Origin: Cenarchaeum symbiont of Oopsacas minuta | GTDB taxonomy: Archaea; Thermoproteota; Nitrososphaeria; Nitrososphaerales; Nitrosopumilaceae | Length of the DNA stretch: 64,000 nucleotides | Assembly (NCBI GenBank): GCA_029948415.1 | Contig: JAJIZT010000001.1 | Span: 891,753 to 955,752 of the forward strand | Direction of reading: 5' to 3' | Shown: positions 55,284 through 64,000 of the stretch, piece by piece | Numbering within the stretch: position 1 is the first letter of the stretch | Layout of the letters: every line of letters starts with the position of its first letter | The notes under the pieces: generated by a model | Databases searched by the model: none | Told to the model about the DNA's origin: nothing | The model's input: the letters and a program-made list of their open reading frames with translations, nothing else | Made by a program: the position numbers and the translations under genes

Positions 55284-57964
55284 CGTCGTCTTTGTATTGA
55301 ATGTTTTTTGCGTCTAGATTTTGTTACCATACGTTTTGTATTGGTAATTGCAGCTTGAGCTGCTGCAACTATGGCTATAGGTATGCGGTGCGGCGATGCA
55401 CTAACATAGTTTAATCCAGCACCATGGCAAAACACTATTGATCTTGGATCTCCACCATGTTCACCGCATATGCCTGCCTCCATCTTTGGTCTCTCTTTGC
55501 GACCTCGATCAAGGGCGATCTCCATAAGCCCACCTACACCTGCTTCATCTATGGATTGGAATGGACTCGTATCAAGAATCTCTTTCTCGATATACTCTGG
55601 CAAAAATTTACCCTCTGCATCCTCTCGACTAAAGCTAAATGTGGCTTGTGTCAAATCGTTTGTACCAAAACTGAAAAACTCTGCTGTCCGTGCAAGCTCT
55701 CCTGCAGTGAGGGCAGCACGTACCACCTCGATCATTGTTCCAAAATGTATGTTAAACTTTGTCTTGTATTTTTTCTGCATCTGTACCTTTATGTGATCAT
55801 ATATTCCCTTTATGTAATCTAGTTCTGCCAAGCTTCCAACCTGTGGCACCATTATCTGTGCAACACCTTTGACTTTTCTTCGCAGCATCTCAGCTGCTGC
55901 TTCAAAGACAGCTTTGATCTGCATCTCATAGATCTCTGGATACGTTACTGCCACACGCACGCCCCTATGCCCCATCATGGGATTTATCTCTGCCAACTCG
56001 CGCGCCCTCTCTAGAATGACTCTAGACTCTACAGCATCAGACTCTCCCATAGTGCGTATCTTTTCTGCTAGCTCTTCTGGATTTGGCAAAAATTCGTGCA
56101 GCGGTGGATCAAGTAGCCGTATGGTCACAGGCTTGCCTTTCATTGCGGTAAGAATCTTTACAAAATCATTCTTTTGCAAAGTACCTAGTTTTTCAAGTGA
56201 TATGGCGCGCTCTGATCTACTCTTTGCCATTATCATATCTACGAACAGCTGTATCCTATCTGCACCATTGAACATTCGCTCCGTACGACACAATCCTATA
56301 CCTTCTGCTCCATACTGTGCGGCAAGTTTTGCACCCTCTGGCGTATCTGCATTTGCACGCACGCCGATCTTTTTTGCACGCGCAGACCAACCTAGTACTC
56401 TACTAAAATCTTTGGTCATCTTTGGATCTAGGGTGGGTACTGCACCAAGGTATACTGAACCGGTACTACCGTCTATAGTTATTGTATCCCCTTCTGATAT
56501 AGTGACATTTTTACAAGTACATTTACTCGATGCAGCATCAATGTGCAACTCGTTTGAACCAACAATACATGGTTTGCCCATTCCACGTGCCACCACTGCA
56601 GCATGTGATGTCTTGCCTCCACGACTAGTCAATATTCCAACTGATGAAAAGAATGCTGGAACATCTTCGGGTTTTGTCTCCTCGCGCACCAAGATGACAT
56701 TTTCCCCATCATCACCCATCGCTGTTGCACGTTTTACATCAAAGACTGCAACTCCAGTAGCAGCTCCTGGAGATGCTGGTATTCCAACTGTAACTTTGGT
56801 ATGCAAAGATACTGCCTTTGAATCTATCATCTTGTGCAGCATCTGCTCTAGTTGCTCTGCATTCAGACGCGTTATTGCTCTACTTGTCGGTATGAGGTGT
56901 TCATTTACCATATCTACACTAGTCTTGATCATTGCAGTAGCATTCATCTTTGCATTACGTGTCTGTAAAAGGTAAAACTTGCCACGCTCTATTGTAAATT
57001 CTATATCTTGAGGTTCTCTATAATGTCTCTCCAGCTTTGAGCATGTTTTCACTAGTGTCTTGTATGATGCAGGCATCTCTGTCTTCATCATGTCTACAGG
57101 CTTTGGAGTGCGCGTTCCTGCAACCACATCCTCACCTTGGGCGTTTATCAGATACTCTCCAAATATGCGTCTTTGACCATCTCCGGGATTTCTAGTAAAC
57201 ACAACTCCTGTTGCACTATCTTTACCCATATTACCAAAGGCCATCGTAACAACGTTGACTGCTGTTCCATCTGCAATATCTCGAGATATGTGGTTTTTCT
57301 CTCTATACACTATGGCCCTCTGACCCATCCAACTTGAAAATACAGCCTTTACTGCAAGCTCTAACTGCTCTTGTGGGTTTGATGGAAACTCTCTAGCCTG
57401 CTCTTTGCAGACGTTTTTGTAATCAGATACAACGCTGCGTAATGATTCTTCAGTCAACTCTCCGTCAGTTTTTACACCTTGTGTTTGTTTTGCCTTTGAG
57501 AGTATGACTTCAAAGAGTTTATCATCTATGCCAAAGACTACCTTGCCAAACAACTGTATAAATCTCCTATACGAGTCCCACGCAAATCTAGGATTCCCAC
57601 TAGCTGATGCTAGACCTTTTACGGTCGAGTCGTTTAACCCAAGATTGAGTATCGTATCCATCATACCTGGCATCGATATTGCAGCACCAGAGCGCACCGA
57701 TACTAGCAGTGGATTTTTTGAATCATTCCATCCTTTACCTGTCTTTTTTTCTAGTCTTGTAATGCCACGACTAATCTGCAAGAGTACATCGCGGCCTAGT
57801 CTTTTTTTATCAGCATAGTATGCCTTGCAGACCTCTGTTGTTATGACAAATCCTGGTGGAACGGGAAGTTTTAGGCGAGTCATCTCTACAAGGCCAGCTC
57901 CCTTGCCTCCGAGCAATTTTTTATTGGTGCCATCTCCCTCTGTAAAATCATACACTGCCTTCAT
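55280..57964 (-). CDS. ppdK: Pyruvate, phosphate dikinase
   Basis: Interconverts pyruvate, ATP and Pi with PEP, AMP and PPi; in this lineage it makes PEP for gluconeogenesis from fixed carbon. 894 residues with the three expected parts: ATP-grasp (GGKGAGLVEMTRLKLPVPPG), the swivelling phosphohistidine domain (GGKTSHAAVVARGMGKPCIV) and the PEP/pyruvate barrel (FSFGTNDLTQATFSFSRED, GICGEHGGDP). All active-site motifs are present. The last residues are basic (KSRRKKHSIQRRR). Likely single-gene transcript. Confidence 0.96.
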   Translation of the reverse strand: MKAVYDFTEGDGTNKKLLGGKGAGLVEMTRLKLPVPPGFVITTEVCKAYYADKKRLGRDVLLQISRGITRLEKKTGKGWNDSKNPLLVSVRSGAAISMPGMMDTILNLGLNDSTVKGLASASGNPRFAWDSYRRFIQLFGKVVFGIDDKLFEVILSKAKQTQGVKTDGELTEESLRSVVSDYKNVCKEQAREFPSNPQEQLELAVKAVFSSWMGQRAIVYREKNHISRDIADGTAVNVVTMAFGNMGKDSATGVVFTRNPGDGQRRIFGEYLINAQGEDVVAGTRTPKPVDMMKTEMPASYKTLVKTCSKLERHYREPQDIEFTIERGKFYLLQTRNAKMNATAMIKTSVDMVNEHLIPTSRAITRLNAEQLEQMLHKMIDSKAVSLHTKVTVGIPASPGAATGVAVFDVKRATAMGDDGENVILVREETKPEDVPAFFSSVGILTSRGGKTSHAAVVARGMGKPCIVGSNELHIDAASSKCTCKNVTISEGDTITIDGSTGSVYLGAVPTLDPKMTKDFSRVLGWSARAKKIGVRANADTPEGAKLAAQYGAEGIGLCRTERMFNGADRIQLFVDMIMAKSRSERAISLEKLGTLQKNDFVKILTAMKGKPVTIRLLDPPLHEFLPNPEELAEKIRTMGESDAVESRVILERARELAEINPMMGHRGVRVAVTYPEIYEMQIKAVFEAAAEMLRRKVKGVAQIMVPQVGSLAELDYIKGIYDHIKVQMQKKYKTKFNIHFGTMIEVVRAALTAGELARTAEFFSFGTNDLTQATFSFSREDAEGKFLPEYIEKEILDTSPFQSIDEAGVGGLMEIALDRGRKERPKMEAGICGEHGGDPRSIVFCHGAGLNYVSASPHRIPIAIVAAAQAAITNTKRMVTKSRRKKHSIQRRR

Positions 57965-58090
57965 TTTCAGAATACGAATTCGTTTTTTGGTATATTAAAA
58001 CCCATAGATACGAGTTGCATCTATGCCAAAATCAACTCTATGGTGTAAAGATGCCCTCTTATTACCTCTTTCATGTTGGATACGATCTGC

Positions 58091-58753
58091 TTACATTTGA
58101 GATGCAAAATCATCTAGTACCTTTTCCCAATTTTTTGCACATACTATTCCACTTGCCACCAAAATTCCACTAGAACCAAGATTTATCGCACTTGCAACAT
58201 CTTGTGCTGTAACAATCCCTGCACCGCACAACAGTTTTGTCTTGTTTTTGGCCAATGCAACTGCCTCTGCTGAACCGCTCACAGTCTTTGGTCTGTGTTT
58301 TGAGACAGATTTACCAGATCCAATCAGTTGGGGTGGCTCTACTGCAACAAAATTTGGATCAAACTTTGCTAGTTTACCTGACTCTGTAATGTTTTTTGCA
58401 CACACTATACTCAAAAGACGCAGTTTTGAAAGTCTAGATACTAAATCACGTATATGTGATACAGGAATGCGATGTTCACTGTGGTTTATTATGGATCCAG
58501 CTATATTTGATCTTGGCAACATCTCTGGTATAGTATACCCTGTTGTACTGCCCGTATTTTGTATATCTACATGTTGGGCAAGAACCATTATCTTTGAGGA
58601 TAGAGCAAGCCACGCACACATGTGCGGTGGTGGTGCAATAGCAATCTTTACCTTGTATCTCTTTGATCTCTTGAGGGCAGAGTCTGCAAGCTGTAATAGT
58701 TTCTTTGGGGATGAGACCTCTGTATAGTTTTTACAGTTTATTACAAGCAACAT
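58091..58753 (-). CDS. tpiA: Triosephosphate isomerase (short archaeal type)
   Basis: 220 residues, the compact tetrameric archaeal form. Asn and Lys in NCKNY (6-8), His in INHSEHR and catalytic Glu in AVEPPQLIGSG are all visible; the phosphate loop reads CGAGIV. It works with PPDK in gluconeogenesis. It lies 126 bases upstream of the PPDK start in the same direction. Confidence 0.94.
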   Translation of the reverse strand: MLLVINCKNYTEVSSPKKLLQLADSALKRSKRYKVKIAIAPPPHMCAWLALSSKIMVLAQHVDIQNTGSTTGYTIPEMLPRSNIAGSIINHSEHRIPVSHIRDLVSRLSKLRLLSIVCAKNITESGKLAKFDPNFVAVEPPQLIGSGKSVSKHRPKTVSGSAEAVALAKNKTKLLCGAGIVTAQDVASAINLGSSGILVASGIVCAKNWEKVLDDFASQM

Positions 58754-58790
58754 TCATGCAATAGCAAAGGATGGTTATTAACGTACTAGA

Positions 58791-59117
58791 TTATGCTGCA
58801 CTGATATTCTCTGTCCACTTGCGATCATTATCGTATCGTCTCTTCATAATGTATACGGTAAGCATCAAGGCTATGGCTGCAAGGTTTGTTCCAATGATGA
58901 ATACATCTCCAACAGCTATGCCGTATAGTAACCACAAAAAGGCTCCTGCTAGAATAAGAAGTAAGAGATATCTAGAGATGTCTTTTAGACTCTTTGTACG
59001 ATATCCTTTGTATAGCTGTTGAACCCATCCTGAGAGTATGAGTATGCCTGCAATGGTCACTATAATTGAAAGCCACGGCTCACCAATCTCCATATATCCT
59101 TTGGACATTATGCACAC
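58791..59117 (-). CDS. SemiSWEET/PQ-loop-like membrane protein
   Basis: About 108 residues with three hydrophobic segments (LSIIVTIAGILILSGWVQQL, YLLLLILAGAFLWLLYGI, FIIGTNLAAIALMLTVYIM) and the SLKDIS turn typical of the MtN3/SemiSWEET family; a dimer would form a small-solute carrier. Start may be at the inner ATG (MSKGYMEIG). It is one base from the polB stop, same strand. Substrate cannot be inferred. Confidence 0.75.
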   Translation of the reverse strand: MCIMSKGYMEIGEPWLSIIVTIAGILILSGWVQQLYKGYRTKSLKDISRYLLLLILAGAFLWLLYGIAVGDVFIIGTNLAAIALMLTVYIMKRRYDNDRKWTENISAA

Positions 59118-61730
59118 CTAGTAGAAAAACTCCTCCAATCCTACCTGTTTTGGTTTACCAAGTATCTCATCAAAGTCTATTCCAAGTGAAGAGGTTATCT
59201 GATCTAATGTAGACTCTATAAATTCAATATATTTTTTATTGTCAATCTCTGAGAGTTTTGCCAATTCTACAGGTTTTACTCCAATTGATGTGTTTACTTT
59301 GACGTATGATACAATATCGCCCTTTTTGAGTTTTTTATCTCCGCCCCCTATATGTTTTGCAACTCGCGTATGTTGCGAATATGATGTAATACCATCAGAT
59401 TGACTGCCGCCCTCGAGCTGTTTTGCAGCACGTATGTGCTGTGGTATAGTTTTAACATATTCATCTGGCGATTTGCTCAACATGACATGAAATGCCAAGT
59501 CTTTTAGTGGAATCTTGCGTGCCTCTAATTTCTCAACCCATACAGTTATCTTTTCCATTATGGATTTTTTTGCCATCACAAAATTGTTCTCATCATGTAC
59601 GTTGGCCAACACATCAAGTAATTCATAAAAAAGTTTTTTGATAAATGGCGGCGTATGTGATTTTTTACCAGTTAATCCTTTGACATCTACTTTGCCTTTT
59701 TTTGTTACGCCCAAATAGTTTTTCTTACGCCCACTTAGCACCACATATCTATACTCTTTGTCTACTTCCAACTCTACACCGTGATCTTTTTTTGCGCCTT
59801 CAATAACGGTAATTATTTGCTCACTTGATGGATTTTTAATAAAGAGTGAATCTGTATCTCCATACAAAACTGTAATATCAGAGTCCTCACATTTTTTTAT
59901 AGTCTGTACGATGATGTGTCTTCCAACTGCAGTAGTGGCCTCTGCTACTGGGAGAAAATACAATGGAAATATCTCTGCACCCATCACGCCATAGCTTGCA
60001 TTTAGTATCACTTTGAGGGCTTGGCTTATTACAGTATATTGCTGGCGTTGATCTTCTGTTAGGGATTGGTTCTTTGAGAGGCTCTTGTAGTAATTTACAC
60101 GAAGATCTCGAAGGGAGCCGATAAGCAGAGATGTTATCCCATTCTTCTTTGTGCATGCCCAGTGGTTGGTATCTGGTATCGAATTGGCTTTGCATTCTTT
60201 ATGTGAGCAGCGTACTGTCTCATATGAGAGATTTTTGACCTTTATTATGCTAGGATATAGGCTAGCAAAATCCATTACAGTAACATCAAAGTGTATGCCT
60301 TGTTTTGGTTCCACCACAAGGCCACCGCGGTATTTCTTGTCTTTAATTACAGCCGCATTGATCACACTAGATGATCTCTTTTCTAGCTCATCGCGTCTTG
60401 GAATTATCGCGTTGCGCTGTCTGTGTTCATAGTACAAGAGACTGCGTATCCATTGAGATACACCCATTCTTGCAATATCGTCCATTGGCATACGGCCTAT
60501 GCGAGCTATGATGATCAAAAGATTCATCAAAACATCATTGTTAAATGTGGTCAAGGCAAGAGTTATTCTCGCATCATTGTAACAATAATGTGCTAGCTGG
60601 TGCAACTCCAACTTGTCAAGAGGTACACCATAGTCTATCTTTTGTTCACCAAGTAGTGCCTTTGTAACACTGTTTAGAGAAAAATCAGTATACTTTGCAC
60701 TAAATGCGTATATCTGAAACGAGCGATTTGAGAACGTCCGATATAGATCAATATGCACACCTACATTTAGTGTGGCCGAATCTCTTAGCATATGAAACGG
60801 GTTTTCTGTATCTGGAATACCGAGTCGTTTTGCACGATTGTAAAGATATGGCATATCAAAGTCATCACCGTTGTATGTTAGTACAAAAGGATAGTCTTGT
60901 ATTATGGCAAAAGAATCCTCTAAAAGTTTTTTTTCCTCATCATAAAATACCACTTTGACTCCATCGGGAACTCTTTTCTGCCCCTCTAGATGGTCCTTTG
61001 TACGCAAAACAAACACTTGTTGCATTCCATCATTGCCTGCAAAACCTATCGCAGTTACAATTTTTTCAGCTAGCTTTGGATCTGGAATGCGTCCGATCTC
61101 ACTCTCTACTTCTATATCAAAGCTGAGACGACGCATAAATGGTATTGGTAGATTTAACAGATTTGCCCACTCTGAAGTGTATCTTTTAAATTCGTCATAG
61201 TCTACAATGTTGTCGCTAGTAACTTTATCCCACAACAAAGTTTTAAGAGACTCGCGAACTTTATCTGATACCTCTATCTCGTGTGGAGAAATTTTACCAT
61301 TTTGTATAGAATAATATTTACCGACGACAAGTTTTGCATCGTATAGATAATTTTCATAATATTTTATATCCGACTCCCACGTATCCATTGTATTCCGAAT
61401 ACTCTTGTCAGTTTGCGTACCACCTATGACGAGAGGGTCTGCTACTATGATCTTTGAGATCTCTATATCTTTATCCTCTAGTAGATCCTTGCGAATACTC
61501 TTGTCGATAGATATGATATCTTCTCTTTCATCAAGAGATGATAGTTCATCCCTACTCAGTTTAGAGTAACAGTATGGTTTGTGTCCAGATTCGTCTCTCC
61601 AAAGTAAGAGTCTCTGTTTATTTGGATCATAAAATTTCAACACTGCAATCTTTTCTACTCCATCGTATGCTGCAGAGACTAGTATTGAAGGTGGAATGGT
61701 TTTCTCATATTTTGAAACTGTTTGACTCAA
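59118..61730 (-). CDS. polB: Family B DNA polymerase
   Basis: 870 residues. Proofreading motifs: LSFDIEVESEIG (Exo I, about 205), LTYNGDDFDMPYL (Exo II), CYNDARITLAL (Exo III). Polymerase motifs: DFASLYPSII (A), KVILNASYGVMG (B), YGDTDSLF (C), and the KKNYLG element. No intein. A C-terminal GLEEFFY looks like a PIP-like tail for PCNA (QVGLEEFFY). Replicative or repair PolB of thaumarchaeal type. It overlaps the dCMP deaminase gene by four bases (ATGA). Confidence 0.95.
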   Translation of the reverse strand: MSQTVSKYEKTIPPSILVSAAYDGVEKIAVLKFYDPNKQRLLLWRDESGHKPYCYSKLSRDELSSLDEREDIISIDKSIRKDLLEDKDIEISKIIVADPLVIGGTQTDKSIRNTMDTWESDIKYYENYLYDAKLVVGKYYSIQNGKISPHEIEVSDKVRESLKTLLWDKVTSDNIVDYDEFKRYTSEWANLLNLPIPFMRRLSFDIEVESEIGRIPDPKLAEKIVTAIGFAGNDGMQQVFVLRTKDHLEGQKRVPDGVKVVFYDEEKKLLEDSFAIIQDYPFVLTYNGDDFDMPYLYNRAKRLGIPDTENPFHMLRDSATLNVGVHIDLYRTFSNRSFQIYAFSAKYTDFSLNSVTKALLGEQKIDYGVPLDKLELHQLAHYCYNDARITLALTTFNNDVLMNLLIIIARIGRMPMDDIARMGVSQWIRSLLYYEHRQRNAIIPRRDELEKRSSSVINAAVIKDKKYRGGLVVEPKQGIHFDVTVMDFASLYPSIIKVKNLSYETVRCSHKECKANSIPDTNHWACTKKNGITSLLIGSLRDLRVNYYKSLSKNQSLTEDQRQQYTVISQALKVILNASYGVMGAEIFPLYFLPVAEATTAVGRHIIVQTIKKCEDSDITVLYGDTDSLFIKNPSSEQIITVIEGAKKDHGVELEVDKEYRYVVLSGRKKNYLGVTKKGKVDVKGLTGKKSHTPPFIKKLFYELLDVLANVHDENNFVMAKKSIMEKITVWVEKLEARKIPLKDLAFHVMLSKSPDEYVKTIPQHIRAAKQLEGGSQSDGITSYSQHTRVAKHIGGGDKKLKKGDIVSYVKVNTSIGVKPVELAKLSEIDNKKYIEFIESTLDQITSSLGIDFDEILGKPKQVGLEEFFY

Positions 61731-62257
61731 CTATGATCTCCTTTACTAGAACTGACAAGTTTTAAAGCCCATCGAGATATTTTTGCAGAGTCTAGTTTTT
61801 CTACTGTTACTCTAGCATCAGCTAGTAGCGTATTGTCAGTTTCAGTATAGTCATCAAGACAGACAAATCTACGTATGCCTATAGTTATCGCCATCTTGCT
61901 ACATTCTAAACACGGAGCAAGTGTGGTGTATAGCACTGCTCCTTTTACCCCTGTTCCTATTCCCATTATGGCACAGTGCATTATTGCATTTGCTTCTGCA
62001 TGATTACACAAACATCTTCCCAACTCCATACCAGATGCGATTTTTCCAGAGACTCTATCTGTGCATCTATTGCACCCGCCTTCGTAGCAGTTTTTGACTC
62101 CCGGTGGGGTCCCATTGTATCCGGTGGCAATCTGTCTGTGATCTCTAACAATTACTGCACCTACCTTGCGAACCATACAGTTTGATCGAAGTTTTGCTAG
62201 CTCTGCCTGTAACATAAAATACTCGTCCCAATTTGGACGTTCAAACTCTGACAACAT
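61727..62257 (-). CDS. dCMP deaminase-like zinc deaminase
   Basis: 176 residues. Zinc site HAEANAI and PCLEC; GYNGTPPG and CNRCTDR also fit ComEB-type dCMP deaminases, which make dUMP for thymidylate synthesis. Extra cysteines (CYEGGCNRC) may bind a second zinc. It is first in an operon with polB, so it plausibly feeds nucleotide supply for replication. Confidence 0.9.
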   Translation of the reverse strand: MLSEFERPNWDEYFMLQAELAKLRSNCMVRKVGAVIVRDHRQIATGYNGTPPGVKNCYEGGCNRCTDRVSGKIASGMELGRCLCNHAEANAIMHCAIMGIGTGVKGAVLYTTLAPCLECSKMAITIGIRRFVCLDDYTETDNTLLADARVTVEKLDSAKISRWALKLVSSSKGDHS

Positions 62258-62341
62258 ATTGGTAATGGTATTGATTGTATATCATTGTATCCTGAGATAG
62301 AGACGGCAGATTTTTAATATTCAACTCGCATCTCTGATGAT

Positions 62342-63358
62342 ATGATCGACTCTGATCTACAAGCCCGTTTTAACTCTATAATGGTAAAGGGTCGTAAAAC
62401 CAATACATACAAGTTTGCACTAGCAAAATTTCTGTTGGATTTTACTGATAATTTTACAGAATCACAGATACTAAACATGAAATCCCACGGTCAATTTGCC
62501 ACAATAGATTACTCTGATACGGCAATGGGATTTTTAAAATATTATTGGCATCAAGAATGTAAATATCGCATACGACAAAACTCTGATGTAAACAAACTTC
62601 CATACGTGGTTCGAATAATACGTGAAGAATTTGACGTAAATGATGCAAAAAAATCATTCTCTGATCTATCCGATAAAAAGAAAGAAAAGGCCGCTTTTCG
62701 TATACAATCTAGAGTATTTGGCAGCGGTCAATATTCAAACGTCGTACCTTGTTTTCAAAATCTACCGAATCTTGGTAGCGATGATAAAAATGTATTTTAT
62801 AATTTTGATTCAAAACGTATAATGATACGACCCGAGGTGTTGTTATTTTTCAAGATCAACAAACACTGCCTTTTAAAGACCGTTGTTCTTGAATGGTCTA
62901 AATTCCTAGAGAGAAGAAACAATATGCCGATGCTCATATCAAAGATAGAAAACGACATAGTAAGGAGAGGCAATCTTGCAAAATACAAGAAAATGTTTGC
63001 GTATGATTTTTACAAATGTTTTTACTGTGAATGTAGATTGTACCAAAAATCTATCCATGTGGATCATTTTATACCCTGGTCTTACATATTTGAAGATGAT
63101 GCATGGAACCTTGTGCTTGCATGTAATGAGTGCAACTGTAAAAAAAGTGACTCACTTGCACAAAAATCATTTCTAACATCCCTCATAGATCGTAACTATG
63201 AATACGGTTCAAAGATAAACGGACTTGCAAAATCTTTGCAAGAGCTTGGCACCGATGCAAAAATGGGCAAAAACCTCACACATACATGGGAGAGCGAGAT
63301 GGTATCTAGGTACAAAAATTGTAAAAATCAAGGATTTACCTTGGTTACAATGCCGTAA
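62342..63358 (+). CDS. HNH endonuclease with defence-type N-terminal domain
   Basis: 338 residues. N-terminal part (YKFALAKFLLDFT, TAMGFLKYYWHQECKYRIRQ, VVRIIREEFD) parallels the start of the HNH protein at 32802. The C-terminal nuclease reads CFYCECRL, VDHFIPWSY and NLVLACNECNCKKSDS, a typical Cys-ligated HNH with the catalytic His. It is outside the island, 84 bases from the dCMP deaminase start and divergent. Function unknown; restriction or repair is inferred from the domain. Confidence 0.8.
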   Translation: MIDSDLQARFNSIMVKGRKTNTYKFALAKFLLDFTDNFTESQILNMKSHGQFATIDYSDTAMGFLKYYWHQECKYRIRQNSDVNKLPYVVRIIREEFDVNDAKKSFSDLSDKKKEKAAFRIQSRVFGSGQYSNVVPCFQNLPNLGSDDKNVFYNFDSKRIMIRPEVLLFFKINKHCLLKTVVLEWSKFLERRNNMPMLISKIENDIVRRGNLAKYKKMFAYDFYKCFYCECRLYQKSIHVDHFIPWSYIFEDDAWNLVLACNECNCKKSDSLAQKSFLTSLIDRNYEYGSKINGLAKSLQELGTDAKMGKNLTHTWESEMVSRYKNCKNQGFTLVTMP

Positions 63359-63419
63359 ACTGTGGGTAAACATACAATACATCGCAAACATAAAAAGCAT
63401 CCGAGATTACAATCATGTG

Positions 63420-64000
63420 ATGAGCGATGCAAGTTTTGTAAATAAACCATTTATTAAAAAAAATACTATAGAGTTGCGCAGTTATCAAAAAGATCTTGCA
63501 TCAGATGCTAGTGCAAAGAACACTCTAATTGTGTTACCTACTGGTCTGGGCAAAACAATAGTTGCACTACACGTAATTTCAGATTATCTTCAAAAAGGAA
63601 AGGCTAGCATACTATTTCTAGCCCCAACTCGTGTACTAGTGAAACAACATACGGATTTTCTGTTATCAAATAGCACGATTATGGATGTTGGAATGATAAC
63701 TGGTGAGGATACCATAGAAAAAAGACGAAGAGGATGGAGTGCAAATAGTATCATATGTGCAACTCCAGAAATTACTAGAAACGATCTAGCACGAGGGATA
63801 GCAAAGGTGGAACAATTTGGTCTTGTGATATTTGATGAAGCACATAGAACAATCGGTGATTACGCATATGCGCAGATTGCATCAATGTTGACTCTGAATA
63901 CAAAAATTATTGGCATGACTGCAACCCTACCAAGTGAAAACATAAAGGCAAAAGAGATAACGGAGATGCTTCGGATACAAAAAGTCGCATTTAGAAATGA
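63420..64000 (+). CDS. Hef/FANCM-like SF2 helicase, 3' end cut by window
   Basis: The frame starts MSDASFVNKPFIKKNTIEL and stays open to base 64000 (193 residues). Motif I LPTGLGKT, Ia LAPTRVLVKQH, II FDEAHRTIGDYAY and III GMTATLPS are those of the archaeal Hef (XPF-helicase, FANCM-like) group that processes stalled forks. Whether the nuclease half follows is beyond the window. It lies 61 bases after the HNH gene. Confidence 0.9.
   Translation, partial: MSDASFVNKPFIKKNTIELRSYQKDLASDASAKNTLIVLPTGLGKTIVALHVISDYLQKGKASILFLAPTRVLVKQHTDFLLSNSTIMDVGMITGEDTIEKRRRGWSANSIICATPEITRNDLARGIAKVEQFGLVIFDEAHRTIGDYAYAQIASMLTLNTKIIGMTATLPSENIKAKEITEMLRIQKVAFRN

Noticed and set aside
55977-56975. 332-codon plus-strand frame opposite PPDK
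   Set aside because: Serine- and cysteine-rich shadow of the strongly supported PPDK gene on the other strand.
1-64000. CRISPR array, rRNA or tRNA genes
   Set aside because: No regularly spaced short repeats and no rRNA- or tRNA-like sequence were seen on reading; the only close repeats are IS-derived.

Overview
The window looks like chromosomal DNA of an AT-rich ammonia-oxidising-type archaeon (Nitrososphaerota/Thaumarchaeota). Support comes from a family B DNA polymerase, a Hef-like helicase, a short archaeal triosephosphate isomerase, a tricorn-factor-like M1 aminopeptidase, pyruvate phosphate dikinase, a SelB-like factor with a decayed G domain, and split methylmalonyl-CoA mutase genes with epimerase and MeaB (parts of the 3-hydroxypropionate/4-hydroxybutyrate cycle). 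Many genes overlap by ATGA or TAATG and several start at TTG. I cannot name the species. No rRNA, tRNA or CRISPR array was seen.

Layout. 1-14554 is mostly housekeeping: purL (cut by the window), purF, birA, cysS, a Rieske protein, two tandem adenosylhomocysteinases, metG, a hydrolase, SelB-like factor, zinc ribbon, ilvC and the B12 subunit of methylmalonyl-CoA mutase. 14736-42920 is a roughly 28-kb accessory island. Its edges are nests of decayed insertion sequences (three IS630 types A, B and C; two IS66 types; one IS5-like; one IS110). Its core (21135-39924) is a DNA phosphorothioation (Dnd) locus. 43008-49487 returns to housekeeping: M1 aminopeptidase, then meaB, mutase large subunit and epimerase, then an HTH-CBS regulator. 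49632-54731 is a second accessory patch with small unknown genes, an intact IS66, a MITE-like 80-bp element and a second IS110. 54972-64000 holds PPDK, tpiA, a SemiSWEET-like protein, polB, dCMP deaminase, an HNH protein and the start of a Hef/FANCM-like helicase.

The Dnd locus has two divergent arms. The minus-strand arm is dndB-dndC-dndD-dndE-dndA followed by a YwbE-like/AlbA_2 (Schlafen-type) protein and a DUF262+DUF1524 nuclease of the SspE/GmrSD type. The plus-strand arm is an HNH nuclease with a possible PUA/EVE-like reader domain, an SF2 helicase with a decayed phospholipase-D-like N-terminus, a 59-residue protein, a second DndD-like SMC ATPase and a 158-residue helical protein. The first arm should put sulfur in the DNA backbone; the DUF262 nuclease and the second arm are the likely restriction or antiviral effectors. 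About 3 kb of nested IS debris now sits between the two promoters. The combination is the best candidate here for an undescribed system, loosely comparable to haloarchaeal DndCDEA-PbeABCD.

The island separates the B12-binding subunit of methylmalonyl-CoA mutase (14126-14554) from the large subunit, MeaB and epimerase (45970-48892), so it probably inserted into a once-compact carbon-fixation cluster. The IS copies decay mainly by many small deletions, and different copies share the same inactivating lesions.
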